DNA of 64,000 nucleotides from Thermoplasmatales archaeon I-plasma (GTDB lineage: Archaea; Thermoplasmatota; Thermoplasmata; Thermoplasmatales; GCA-001856825). The stretch is taken from assembly GCA_001856825.1 (NCBI GenBank), contig ATMD01000004.1, positions 106,568 to 170,567 of the forward strand. The letters run 5' to 3'. Of this stretch, positions 52,028 through 61,916 are shown one piece after another (position 1 is the stretch's first letter; the number at the start of each line of letters is the position of its first letter). Both the position numbers and the translations under genes were made by a program. The notes beneath the pieces were generated by a model. That model searched no databases, was not told the DNA's origin, and worked only from the letters and a program-made list of their open reading frames with translations.

Positions 52028-52141
52028 TTTTCTACCCTTGCACTATCCATCGTATATAGAAAGTTAGCCTCAGTTAAAAAGATTAGTATTACTTAATAAC
52101 CGTAAAACTACTATTTAAGTACTGTTAAAGATTTTTTAAAA

Positions 52142-52540
52142 GTGAGCGCTGGGCACGGGATAGCTCCAGCCTTGGGAATTGCGGCATCGGCATTGGACCT
52201 GCTTATAGCATTCCTGACTCTACTATTTACCGGCGGTTTTTCAACATCATCATTTGTGGCAGCTGCATTCTATGATTCCTCACCTATGTTCGTAGCTGGG
52301 ATTGGGATAATTGCAGGACTGGCAATATTTAGAAGAAGGCCGGAAGAACGGCTGGGTAGAGTCATAATAATCGTTACGGGAATTGTACCAATAACGGTCC
52401 TATACGACATCGTAAGGACGATTGTCATTTATGGTAGTAAGTATATCACCTCCCAGTTGTCCTTCGTATACGTTGCTCTGATTGTAGTTCCGATGATTAT
52501 GTCGGTAGTATGCGGCATCATATTATCGAATATACGTTGA
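52142..52540 (+). CDS. Membrane protein
   Basis: 132 aa, about 4 TMs; GTG start, divergent from the 50756-52027 cluster. Confidence 0.5.
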   Translation: MSAGHGIAPALGIAASALDLLIAFLTLLFTGGFSTSSFVAAAFYDSSPMFVAGIGIIAGLAIFRRRPEERLGRVIIIVTGIVPITVLYDIVRTIVIYGSKYITSQLSFVYVALIVVPMIMSVVCGIILSNIR

Positions 52541-52987
52541 CACTGTTCGAGAACTGCATTTATGCCCATCAAAATTCTTTCATGCAGTAGGACTTAGTAA
52601 TACCACTACCGACCGACAGATTCTTTGATCTCTATGAGAAAAACACAGTCCAATTCATTTTAAGCTTAACTGGACTGTCTAGAGTTAACAATCTTTGGAT
52701 TTACTATCTTTTTCCTTCGGACCTTTGTTTTTACGTAGTCATAAACAACAATTTGCATATGTATTTTTATTGAAACCGCGATTTAGTGGCGATTAGGCCA
52801 AATGCGAATAAATTATATCCGTGATGGAGCAAGAGTTAACTAGCCTCAACAATAGTCCAGATCGAATTCAAGGCAATGACCTTAAAAGGTATGTTGGTTT
52901 CCTACTGCACCCAATATTTTTGTGGAAATCCTTCTTTTTTTCTCCTTCTGGTCAAACATGTAATATGTAATACGGGAAAGGTTACAG

Positions 52988-53061
52988 CGGGCTTGTCGGG
53001 ATTTGAACCCGAATTAGAAGCTCCGGAGGCTTCTGTGCTATCCAGATTACACTACAAGCCC
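52988..53061 (-). tRNA. tRNA-Arg (anticodon CCG)
   Basis: Reverse complement GGGCTTG...CAAGCCC acceptor, anticodon arm GAAGC-CTCCGGA-GCTTC, T loop GGTTCAAATCC. Confidence 0.94.
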
Positions 53062-53110
53062 ATTGGGGTATGTGCGTAAAAGACTTTACTATTAAAAAGA
53101 TGAGGTAAAG

Positions 53111-54661
53111 ATGTCAACCGATTTAAGCAAGCTTAGAGGTGAAATATTGAAGGAATTGAGTTTGAACTCGATCAACTCTGGCATTTACGCGGGAGGATGG
53201 GTCAAGAAGCCATCCGGAAGGACCGTCCAGTCAATCAGCCCTATAGACGGTAAAAATATAGCGGCAGTCATGACAGGCTCGAAGTCCGATTACGAGCTTG
53301 TGGTGAGGAATGCGGAGAGGTCATACGAAGAATGGCTGAAACTCACACCGCCACAGAGGGGTGAGCTCGTAAGGCTGATAGGAAACGAACTCAGGAAGGA
53401 GAAGCAGAGTCTTGGAAAAATTGTTTCGCTTGAAACAGGGAAGACAACGGTAGAGGGTGAGGGGGAAATACAGGAGATGATCGATATCGCTGACTTCGCA
53501 GTTGGGTTGTCGAGGCAGCTGCATGGACTGCAAATGGCCAGCGAGAGGTATGAACACCGGATGTACGAGCAGTACCTCCCACTTGGCGTCATTGGGGTCA
53601 TAACATCATTCAACTTCCCTTCGTCCGTATGGTCCTGGAATTCTTTCATAGCTGCAGTGGTGGGGGATGTAGTTATCTGGAAGCCTTCATCCAAGGCTAT
53701 ACTGACGGCTATTTCAGTGATGAAGATAGTCACCAAGGTGATAAGGGAGAATCACTATCCGGAAGTATTCAGCCTGCTGACAGGAAGCGGAAGCGAAATA
53801 GGAAACATGATGTCTGCTGACAGCAGAGTAAAACTGGTCTCATTTACGGGTTCGGTCAAGTCTGGAAGGATCGTCTCCGAAACTGTCGCAAGGAGATTCG
53901 GGAAAACGATACTTGAACTGGGGGGAAACAACGGTTCCATCGTAACATCCAAGGCAAACATTCCACTTTCCCTGAAGGGGGTGGCGTTCGGCGCCATGGC
54001 CACAGCAGGCCAGAGATGCACTACCACAAGGAGGATCATAGTTGATGAGAAGATTTACAAGGACTTTGTATCAAAGCTGGCAGGGATTTACAGGAAGGTG
54101 AAGGTGGGAAATCCACTTGAGAGAGGCGTTCTAGTCGGCCCCCTGATAGACGATACTGCAATCAAGAATTTCAATGAGGCAGTGAAGAGGGCCACGAAGG
54201 AGGGAGGGAAGGTACTGGTGGGTGGCAAGGTAGCAACAATCAAGGGACTCGAAGGTGGGTTCTTTGTCCAGCCTACAATCATAGAGATGCCAAAGGTCAC
54301 GCCCATCACCTGCGAGGAGACGTTCGCACCGATACTATACGTCTTCAAGTACAAGACTTTGGACGAAGCCATTAGGATACACAATGCAGTACCGCAGGGA
54401 CTGTCATCCAGCATTTATACAACGGACCTTGGTGAAGAAGAAATGTTCCTGTCTGCTAAGGGAAGTGACTGCGGGCTCGCAAATGTTAACACTGCCACGG
54501 CAGGGGCAGAGATAGGGGGAGCATTCGGCGGGGAGAAGGATACGGGTGGAGGCAGGGAGAGCGGGAGCGATGCCTGGAAGAGCTATGCAAGGAGGCAGAC
54601 TGTCACCATAAACTGGGGAAAGGACATTCCCCTCGCACAGGGCGTAAAATTCGACGTCTGA
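53111..54661 (+). CDS. Aldehyde dehydrogenase, ALDH7 / aminoadipate-semialdehyde dehydrogenase-like
   Basis: GVITSFNFPSSVWSWNSF, VSFTGSVKSGR, ILELGGNNGSIV, ATAGQRCTTTRRI (catalytic Cys), NTATAGAEIGGAFGGEKDTGGGRESGSDAWKSYARRQT. Confidence 0.93.
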   Translation: MSTDLSKLRGEILKELSLNSINSGIYAGGWVKKPSGRTVQSISPIDGKNIAAVMTGSKSDYELVVRNAERSYEEWLKLTPPQRGELVRLIGNELRKEKQSLGKIVSLETGKTTVEGEGEIQEMIDIADFAVGLSRQLHGLQMASERYEHRMYEQYLPLGVIGVITSFNFPSSVWSWNSFIAAVVGDVVIWKPSSKAILTAISVMKIVTKVIRENHYPEVFSLLTGSGSEIGNMMSADSRVKLVSFTGSVKSGRIVSETVARRFGKTILELGGNNGSIVTSKANIPLSLKGVAFGAMATAGQRCTTTRRIIVDEKIYKDFVSKLAGIYRKVKVGNPLERGVLVGPLIDDTAIKNFNEAVKRATKEGGKVLVGGKVATIKGLEGGFFVQPTIIEMPKVTPITCEETFAPILYVFKYKTLDEAIRIHNAVPQGLSSSIYTTDLGEEEMFLSAKGSDCGLANVNTATAGAEIGGAFGGEKDTGGGRESGSDAWKSYARRQTVTINWGKDIPLAQGVKFDV

Positions 54662-54714
54662 ACTCAACTTTTCACCTTCTCTTTTTATTTCAATTGACTA
54701 GAGAAAATTGATTA

Positions 54715-55137
54715 TTGGAAGCGGCATATGCGTTCGTGAAGGGAGTAATACAGAGAGAATCCATTGACGCTTCCAAATTATTGGAGTTAAGGGAACTGAA
54801 CGTGGGTTCAACTGTTACATTTCAGGGAATAGTAAGGGATACTGAGTCGTCCAGAGAACTATCCCATCTGTTCTACGATGCTGATGAAAAGCTTGCAACT
54901 GTGGAGTTAAACAAGATACTTGAAGAGGCAAAGGAGAAATATGGCTTCATAGACGCAGTTGCAATCCACAGGATCGGGATTGTCAAGCCTGGAGAGACTT
55001 CACTGTTTGTTGCAGTGAATTCCACCCACAGGAAGGAGGGTTTTGATGCGTGCATATTCATAGTTGATGCAATCAAGGAGAGGCTCCCCATTTGGAAGAA
55101 GGACCACTTTGTGGATGGAACTGAATCGTGGCATTGA
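54715..55137 (+). CDS. moaE: Molybdopterin synthase catalytic subunit MoaE
   Basis: FQGIVRDTESSRELSHLFYDADEKLA, AIHRIGIVKPGETSLFVAVNSTHRKEGFDACIFIVDAIKERLPIWKKDHF. Confidence 0.92.
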   Translation: MEAAYAFVKGVIQRESIDASKLLELRELNVGSTVTFQGIVRDTESSRELSHLFYDADEKLATVELNKILEEAKEKYGFIDAVAIHRIGIVKPGETSLFVAVNSTHRKEGFDACIFIVDAIKERLPIWKKDHFVDGTESWH

Positions 55138-55186
55138 AGACTCTTTTTGTGTTCAACACTTCACAAAGTATTGATACCGGAATCAG

Positions 55187-56134
55187 TTGAAGACCACAAT
55201 GCTTTATGACTATTTCGGAAGACCCCTTAATAGTCTCAGGATACAGGTAAATGCAACCTGCAACTTCAAGTGCTTTTTCTGCCACATGGAGGGGACGGAT
55301 GAAAACGCTGCAACACTTACTCCTGAGGAAATCGAGAGGGTAGTTGCAGTAGCTGCGGAGAACGGTGTTAACAGGATAAAGTTCACCGGGGGCGAGCCTC
55401 TTCTGAGGAAGGACCTTGAAGAAATTATAGGAAGGACAAGGAAGCACGTTGAAGGTGACATATCCCTTACGACCAACGCTTATTTCCTAAAGCAGAGAGT
55501 GAAGGGTCTTCGAGATGCCGGATTGAATAGGATAAACATATCTATGCACTCCATAGAGCAGGACAAGTTCGTGGATATAACAAAGGTTGATGCCATAGAT
55601 GTTGTGGAAGAAGGCATTGACGCGGCAATTGGCTTGGGCCTTTCTCCAGTCAAGGTGAATTTTGTCGTTTTGAAGGGAATAAACGACGATCAGATTGACG
55701 CCATGATAGACTTCACCGCGAAGAAGGGCGCGATACTCCAGCTTATAGAATATGAAACTGATAGGGAAGGGGAGATGGGGCAGAATTACAGGAAGTACCA
55801 TTACGACCTCAGGATAATAGAGAAAAAATTGATGCCAACTACCGAATCAGTAGAATACAACGCACTGCACAACAGGAAGAGAGTGAAGGTAGTTACCCCT
55901 GATGGCAGGCATGGCCTAGTCGAGTTTGTAAGACCCCAGAGAAATGCAGATTTCTGCAACCACTGCACAAGACTTAGGGTCACATCGAAAGGAGAATTCC
56001 AGACTTGCCTGAACAGGAGGGATCAGCTCTTCAGTTTCAAGGGCAAAGATAATGTAGGAATCTTTGATTCTTTCAGGAACGCAGTGGCAGCGAGGGTTCC
56101 CTACTGGAGGGAGGCAGATGAAAGTTCATATTAA
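55187..56134 (+). CDS. moaA: GTP 3',8-cyclase MoaA
   Basis: DYFGRPLNSLRIQVNATCNFKCFFCHMEG, KFTGGEPLLRKDLEEII, C-terminal CNHCTRLRVTSKGEFQTCL cluster. ATG at 55199 is an alternative start. Confidence 0.95.
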   Translation: MKTTMLYDYFGRPLNSLRIQVNATCNFKCFFCHMEGTDENAATLTPEEIERVVAVAAENGVNRIKFTGGEPLLRKDLEEIIGRTRKHVEGDISLTTNAYFLKQRVKGLRDAGLNRINISMHSIEQDKFVDITKVDAIDVVEEGIDAAIGLGLSPVKVNFVVLKGINDDQIDAMIDFTAKKGAILQLIEYETDREGEMGQNYRKYHYDLRIIEKKLMPTTESVEYNALHNRKRVKVVTPDGRHGLVEFVRPQRNADFCNHCTRLRVTSKGEFQTCLNRRDQLFSFKGKDNVGIFDSFRNAVAARVPYWREADESSY

Positions 56135-56357
56135 GTACTATGCAAAGTATGCTGAATATGCAGGAACAAAAAAGGAGGATCTTGAGGTGGAGAACATGAC
56201 TCTTCAGCAACTCCTGGCATTCATCAAGGGAAAATACCCGAAAATGAAGGAGGACAGGACATCCCTGGTGGCGCTGAACGACAGGTTCGAGAAGGAAGAC
56301 AAGACTGTTTCAGATGGCGATAACATTTCTATTTTCCCCCCAGTTAGTGGCGGATAG
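56118..56357 (+). CDS. moaD: MoaD/ThiS-like sulfur carrier
   Basis: From ATG 56118: MKVHIKYYAKYAEYAGTKKEDLEV...ISIFPPVSGG with terminal Gly-Gly; overlaps the moaA end. Confidence 0.88.
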   Translation: MKVHIKYYAKYAEYAGTKKEDLEVENMTLQQLLAFIKGKYPKMKEDRTSLVALNDRFEKEDKTVSDGDNISIFPPVSGG

Positions 56358-56385
56358 GTTATTATCCGTTCTATGATGTCTTCTC

Positions 56386-57126
56386 ATGGGCATGGAAAGG
56401 TATCTCAGCCAGGTTGCGGTAAGGGAGATATTTCCATCTGGCCAGAAGAAGATTGAATCTGCATCAGTAGCGGTCATAGGAATGGGGGGGACGGGGTCGT
56501 CCATTGCTGAAATGATGGTAAGGATGGGCGTTAAGGACATAAAGATAGTTGATGACGACATAATAGAGGACAGCAACCTGAACAGGCAGGCAATGTACAA
56601 GGAAAGCGACATAGGACTCAAGAAGGTTGACGTGGCGAAGGCAGAATTGCTAAAAATCAATGAGGACGCGAACGTTGATTCCATCGACCAGAGGCTGACG
56701 TTTGGAAATGCAGAGGGCATCCTTGCAAATTCGACGCTCATAATGGACGGAACGGACAATTATAACGCCAGGAGCGTCATAAATGCCGTTTCATACAGGC
56801 TTAATATACCCTGGGTATTCACGGCAGTTGAAGGAACATTTGGATACGTTAAGGCCATCATCCCGGGAAAAACTTCCTGCCTTTCATGCTTTGGTTACCC
56901 CGACAAGGGGGAAGGCGTTTCCTGCACCATCCAGGGAGTGCTGCCAAGCGCCGTGAGGGCAGTTTCATCGATTGCTGTGACCACAGCCATGAAGATAATA
57001 CTTGGGAGTGAAAAATCCGGGGACCTGGTCTACATAGATGTATGGACCCCAAGGATGGAGGCACTGCCTATACCAAGAAACGAGTATTGCAATGTGTGTG
57101 GGGAAAAGAAGGAGAAGGATGTATAA
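56386..57126 (+). CDS. moeB: MoeB/ThiF family adenylyltransferase
   Basis: VAVIGMGGTGSSIAEMMVRMGVKDIKIVDDDIIEDSNLNRQ, CLSCFG and CNVC zinc motifs. Confidence 0.9.
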   Translation: MGMERYLSQVAVREIFPSGQKKIESASVAVIGMGGTGSSIAEMMVRMGVKDIKIVDDDIIEDSNLNRQAMYKESDIGLKKVDVAKAELLKINEDANVDSIDQRLTFGNAEGILANSTLIMDGTDNYNARSVINAVSYRLNIPWVFTAVEGTFGYVKAIIPGKTSCLSCFGYPDKGEGVSCTIQGVLPSAVRAVSSIAVTTAMKIILGSEKSGDLVYIDVWTPRMEALPIPRNEYCNVCGEKKEKDV

Positions 57127-57228
57127 TTTGGAATGGAAGTTGTGAGGGTCCTCCACTGCTAATTGAATTGAACCTCCTGCGGAAGGCCAAGGCTATAATT
57201 TAATATTCCATCCTTCCATTGGGTCATA

Positions 57229-57594
57229 ATGGTTGATCTAAACCTTGGGCCATATGTTCAGGACCAGATGAAGCAGGCTGAGACACTCCAGAAACAGTTG
57301 GAGACCCTGCTTGCTCAGCAATACCAGTATGAGGTCAAGTCTAGGGAAGACAAGAAAACGCTAGAATACCTAAACAAATCGAATAACGATGATGAAATAT
57401 ACAGGGGAGTAGGAACAATTCTAGTGAAAGTGAAGGACGTTGAATCATTCAAGAAGGAGATAGAGGAGGACGTGGAAATATCAGAGATGAGGCTTAAATC
57501 AATAAAGGAACAGGTCAATCAACTCAATGCAAAATTGAAGACAATAACGGATGAAATAAACAAGCTTTACCAGAAAGGGAACGTCAAGAACTAG
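57229..57594 (+). CDS. pfdB: Prefoldin beta subunit
   Basis: 121 aa coiled-coil; VQDQMKQAETLQKQLETLLAQQYQYE ... IYRGVGTILVKV. Confidence 0.88.
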   Translation: MVDLNLGPYVQDQMKQAETLQKQLETLLAQQYQYEVKSREDKKTLEYLNKSNNDDEIYRGVGTILVKVKDVESFKKEIEEDVEISEMRLKSIKEQVNQLNAKLKTITDEINKLYQKGNVKN

Positions 57595-58585
57595 AGTATC
57601 TATCCATAAGCATGGCATCACCAAGACTGTAGAAGTAATACTTTCTTTCTATTGCCTCTTGGTAAGCAGCCTTTATGCGCTGCTCGCCTCCGAATGCATA
57701 AACAAGCGAAAGCAGGGAGCTCCTCGGTATATGGAAATTGGTCAGAAGATGAGTAACGCCAGAATTGAATTTCCATCCGGGGTAGATAAATATCCTTGTC
57801 AACCCACTGTAGGGAACCAGCCTGCCGGGATATGATGCCGTCTCGAGCGACCTCATGACCGTTGTCCCGACGGCAATTACGTTCCCTCTCGCATTCTCCA
57901 TGTCCGAAACCAGGTCACCAGTCACCTCAATTTCCTCTTCATCCACTATGTGTTTTCTGATGCAATCGTCCTTTATTTCCTTGTAAGTCCCATACCCGAC
58001 TTCAAGAAGGACGTACCTGATCTTTACTCCCTTCCTGCCTAAGGAATCCAGAAGATCCCTGCTGAAATGCAAGCTGGCGGTAGGCGCTGCCACTGAACCT
58101 GTTTTCACTCCTATCTCGTTCTGGTAGTAATCGAAATCTTTCCTCTGCTTGATATAGGGAGGGAGGGGCAGATGGCCTATGCTCTCTATGTAATCCCAAT
58201 CTATATTCCCCTCAACGACCCTAAATCCTTCAGGATTGCTCCCTACCCTCACGGTTCTATCGCCAATTTCAAACGATTCCCCATCCCTTACCCTGCCCTT
58301 GATAAGCGCAAGGAAATTATCCTTGTCCCTCTTAAGAAAATTTATCTCAAGCCTTCCTCCTGTTGCCTTCCTTCCAATTACAAGTGATTTCCTGACCCTT
58401 GTCCTGTTAAGTATCAGGACATCATCCTTTCTAATAAATTCAGCTATTTTCGCAAATTTGGAATGCTGAATACCTTTACCCTCCAATATCATGAGCCTTG
58501 AATCTGTTCTGTTCTCAGGCGGTACTTGCCTTATCAGCTCCTTCGGCAAATCGAAATCATAGTTTGCCAATGAATAATCATTCAA
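57584..58585 (-). CDS. queA: S-adenosylmethionine:tRNA ribosyltransferase-isomerase (QueA)
   Basis: YDFDLPKELIRQVPPENRTDSRLM, GHLPLPPYIKQ, GSVAAPTASLHF, GTTVMRSLETAS, LLTNFHIPRSSLLSLVYAFGG. Confidence 0.92.
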   Translation of the reverse strand: MNDYSLANYDFDLPKELIRQVPPENRTDSRLMILEGKGIQHSKFAKIAEFIRKDDVLILNRTRVRKSLVIGRKATGGRLEINFLKRDKDNFLALIKGRVRDGESFEIGDRTVRVGSNPEGFRVVEGNIDWDYIESIGHLPLPPYIKQRKDFDYYQNEIGVKTGSVAAPTASLHFSRDLLDSLGRKGVKIRYVLLEVGYGTYKEIKDDCIRKHIVDEEEIEVTGDLVSDMENARGNVIAVGTTVMRSLETASYPGRLVPYSGLTRIFIYPGWKFNSGVTHLLTNFHIPRSSLLSLVYAFGGEQRIKAAYQEAIERKYYFYSLGDAMLMDRYSSS

Positions 58586-58708
58586 CGCTCCCCGTATAGC
58601 ACCTTCAATTAAAGATTATCATTTGCATCGTGAGGGGACGTCAAATGAAATTAGAATTCATCTGGAATTGAAAGTAAAAAGTAATAATGGACAAGAAAAT
58701 TAACCTGG

Positions 58709-58781
58709 GGGCTCGTGGTCTAGTGGTTATGACATCGCTCTCACACAGCGAAGGCCGCCGGTTCAAATCCGGCCGGGCCCA
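58709..58781 (+). tRNA. tRNA-Val (anticodon CAC)
   Basis: GGGCTCG/CGGGCCC acceptor (one G-U), anticodon arm TCGCT-CTCACAC-AGCGA, T arm GGTTCAAATCC. Confidence 0.95.
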
Positions 58782-58837
58782 TCTTTAATAAGGGGATATA
58801 TATAGAACGCTGAAATTTACACCTTTTAAGCATAACC

Positions 58838-58877
58838 CTTTACTTCATAATGTAAAGCTTTCTTGATGTTCTCAGAG
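58838..58877. repeat. Left copy of a 40-nt imperfect inverted repeat flanking the island
   Basis: Reverse complement ctctgagaacatcaagaaagctttacattatgaagtaaag vs 63135-63174 ctttgagaacgttaagaaagctttacattacaaagtaaaa: 34/40 identical by eye, 17-nt exact core. Confidence 0.8.
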
Positions 58878-58915
58878 GTTTAGATTTGTGTTTAAAATTC
58901 TCATTGTTTCTAATA

Positions 58916-59239
58916 TTATGCTTGATATTCCACAATGTCTTTTTTTGAAATCCCCTCATCCTTCACATCCCTAGGCTTCAATGATAGAATCCAGTCATAG
59001 AATTCTTTTAAATTCTCATACTCAAGGTATGAATCCTCATCGATGCCCAATACGGATACCTCGTCAAGGTTGTTTGATTCCTTGCCTATGTACCTTATCC
59101 TATCGGCAATGATGTGTTTCCTATGGGCTATTCCTTCATTGTCATATTCGAATTTGTTATCATTGTGCTTTATGTATTGAATCAGTACGTCTCGAAGTGG
59201 TTTCCAATAAGAGTTACGGCAATGAGAAAAAATGCTACT
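58916..59239 (-). pseudogene. Start-less C-terminal gene fragment (YWKPLRDVLIQYIKHNDNKFEYDNEGIAHRKHIIADRIRYIGKESNNLDEVSVLGIDEDSYLEYENLKEFYDWILSLKPRDVKDEGISKKDIVEYQA*)
   Basis: Manual translation; about 100 protein-like residues with no ATG/GTG/TTG in frame after the preceding stop; absent from the ORF track. Confidence 0.6.
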
Positions 59240-61916
59240 TTAGGCTATCTTCTATTACTTTCCTTTCGTATTCTGTTATGCGGTACATATCATAGAACAT
59301 TTCATCTATTTTTGTCTGTAAATCCTCAATTTCCCTATCTAATTTGCCAACTTCGTCTGTTACTCTATCTTTCATTTGGTAATAGGTCATTGTCTTACTG
59401 ATAATTTCCGTGCATAAATCAGAAATTTTCTGATGAAGACTATTGTTTAGCTCTGGGATAGGAATATTTTTTGCATAAGCTTTATAGAAATCCATTGACC
59501 TAATTGCATTACTGTAGATAAATTTGTAAGTGTAGTATTGAACTATATTAGAATTCAGTAAAGCCAATATGAATTCATTAGAAAATTCCTTACTTTTAAC
59601 AAAAATATTTGTTACTGTGTTAAAAGAAAATAGCCCCTCCTTATCTAAGGCAGCAGTAATTTTAATATGGTCTCGGATGTGTGCAACTATTCTTTGGGCG
59701 ACAATGTGTGGCTTTTTAAATTGCTCTATAGTCCTTATATATTTTTGGATTTCGGGATTATTCGGAGAATAGTACCTGCATCCACGAATGATGTAGCGTT
59801 GAATATCGTCTCCACGTAGTACCTTTTCACTATCTTTTGATGGTTCATCGAAGAAAATATCTCTTCCTTGTATTCCTAAACCTAAAATAATATCTGCAAT
59901 GTCTCCTAATCTTGTATTAGTTGACTCCATTTTACTCTTGATTTCATAAGCTATTGGATTTGGCTCCAAGGGGATTTTGTTTTCTTTCAAGCAGGTGCTT
60001 TGTAAAACCTTTGCAGTTTCCTTTATTGAACGATTATCAAGCTCTCCAATCACGATTTTATCATTATCTAACGGTTTATCTTTTTTCAGAATGAAGATTA
60101 TCTGCTCTAGCAATACATCTTTAAATGCTTTACCACAGTCAATAACGTTTAAAAATTTGTAATTGGTTAAAATTTTGTACCTTATTTTATCCCAAGAATC
60201 TGTGAACGATAGCATTTTTGGTACTATCATCCCGATGCGTCCCTCTTTCATGACAAGTTTTAGTGACCGGTTAATAAAAATGGCGGATGCATTCATCATT
60301 CCAGATTTAATCTCATTGTAATCATCTGTCTTATTTATTGGGTCACCTTCAAATATCTTGAAGTAGGGTGGATTCCCAATCACAATATCGAATCCCCCTT
60401 CTTTCATAATCTCAGGAAATTCCTCTTCCCATTTGAAAGCTCTATCAGAAATAGAAAGGTCATCAATCAAGCTGTTTCCAACTTTTATGTTATTTTGAAG
60501 TATAGGCAATCTCTGTTTCCTTTCAGATATCTGCAATAATAGGTTTAACTGAGCAATTTCTACTGCTTTGGGGTCTAGGTCAACGCCAAATATGTTATTC
60601 TTGAGAATTTCTACCTTCTTTGAATAGAATTCCTCACTCTCCAATGTTGTTTGAGCAAAATCAGAATTATGTAACCAATAGTTCTCCAATTCCTTGTACG
60701 CTCTAATAAGGAAACTACCAGAACCACAAGCAGGGTCTAGAATTCTTACCTTTTTGATTTCCTCTGGTGTATGTGTCTTTACGAATTCTCCGACAGTGTT
60801 CTTTACAATATAATCAACGATGTAAGAAGGCGTATAGTAGATGCCTTGCTCTTTCCTATGAGTCTTTGATTCCTCCAGTTTTGCCCTCTTTGGTGTTGAT
60901 TTGAGGATATTACCCAGATATTGTTCATATATGTTCCCCAAAACATCTGATTCAATGATAGAGAAATCATATCTGTAAGAGTTATCCTTAGACTGGTTAA
61001 GACCTTCTATGACCTCTTTAAGTGCTTCATTCTCTATGTAGAGGTCATCGCACAAATGGTAAGAAAAGAGCTTGCTGTTATAGTTTCTATCATAATCGGC
61101 ATATATTCTCGATATTTCCTTTATGAGATGACCCTTTCCTCTTGAATACCATTGCCTGACATTGGATTGTAACTGATTCTCTTCCAGACCTCTGTCCTCA
61201 GCATTTCTTATGAAGATGAGACGGTCTAATATCCTCTGGACTGATTCGTCTATATCCTCTTGAGTGAGATGCTTTTCCTGATTGTTTTTCACTATGTCCT
61301 TTGAGAGAATTTCCCTGAATCTTATCATATCTAGCAAGAGCTGTTTGTCAATACGATTTTTGAACTGTTTTTTACCCCAATTCGTAGCTTCTTTATCAAG
61401 CTCATCCCTCTCAAATGCTTTCTTTGACAGCATTTTGAATCTATCATTAGTCAGAAAATCGTCGGGGTGAAAAACGAAGAGAACGTTTCCATTTGGAGTA
61501 GAGGATTTCCAGTCTGCGTTGTAAACGGCTATAGTTTCGAAATTAGTCAATATAGCCCAAGAACAAGACTTCATCCATGCATAATCAATCGCTTGTGTGA
61601 CGTATTTTGGATTGTTTTGTATGTCTTCTTCTTTCAGTGATTTTGCTTCAAGGAAAAACTTAGGTATTCCGTTAATCCTGAGTCCATAATCTACCCTCTT
61701 TTTTGATATTGTTTCCTCAGCACTCACCGAATTATCTTTATTTCCTTTATTGTAGACGTTCCAACCTAACGCTTCAAACAAAGGCAATATGAAATCCTTC
61801 TTTGTTGATTCTTCATTGTATCTTTTGATTTCACCCGATTGTTTAATCTGATTATATTTAGTTATAAGTTCGGAGACTCTATCTTTGTTAATTTCATAAC
61901 TAGCTTCGTTTTCCAT
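59235..61916 (-). CDS. Single-polypeptide type IIG-like restriction endonuclease / adenine methyltransferase
   Basis: N-terminal nuclease-like KKRVDYGLRINGIPKFFLEAKSL; QGIYYTPSYIVDYIV; RILDPACGSGSFLIRAYKE; FDIVIGNPPYFK (N6-MTase NPPY); C-terminal target-recognition region. Confidence 0.92.
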   Translation of the reverse strand: MENEASYEINKDRVSELITKYNQIKQSGEIKRYNEESTKKDFILPLFEALGWNVYNKGNKDNSVSAEETISKKRVDYGLRINGIPKFFLEAKSLKEEDIQNNPKYVTQAIDYAWMKSCSWAILTNFETIAVYNADWKSSTPNGNVLFVFHPDDFLTNDRFKMLSKKAFERDELDKEATNWGKKQFKNRIDKQLLLDMIRFREILSKDIVKNNQEKHLTQEDIDESVQRILDRLIFIRNAEDRGLEENQLQSNVRQWYSRGKGHLIKEISRIYADYDRNYNSKLFSYHLCDDLYIENEALKEVIEGLNQSKDNSYRYDFSIIESDVLGNIYEQYLGNILKSTPKRAKLEESKTHRKEQGIYYTPSYIVDYIVKNTVGEFVKTHTPEEIKKVRILDPACGSGSFLIRAYKELENYWLHNSDFAQTTLESEEFYSKKVEILKNNIFGVDLDPKAVEIAQLNLLLQISERKQRLPILQNNIKVGNSLIDDLSISDRAFKWEEEFPEIMKEGGFDIVIGNPPYFKIFEGDPINKTDDYNEIKSGMMNASAIFINRSLKLVMKEGRIGMIVPKMLSFTDSWDKIRYKILTNYKFLNVIDCGKAFKDVLLEQIIFILKKDKPLDNDKIVIGELDNRSIKETAKVLQSTCLKENKIPLEPNPIAYEIKSKMESTNTRLGDIADIILGLGIQGRDIFFDEPSKDSEKVLRGDDIQRYIIRGCRYYSPNNPEIQKYIRTIEQFKKPHIVAQRIVAHIRDHIKITAALDKEGLFSFNTVTNIFVKSKEFSNEFILALLNSNIVQYYTYKFIYSNAIRSMDFYKAYAKNIPIPELNNSLHQKISDLCTEIISKTMTYYQMKDRVTDEVGKLDREIEDLQTKIDEMFYDMYRITEYERKVIEDSLK

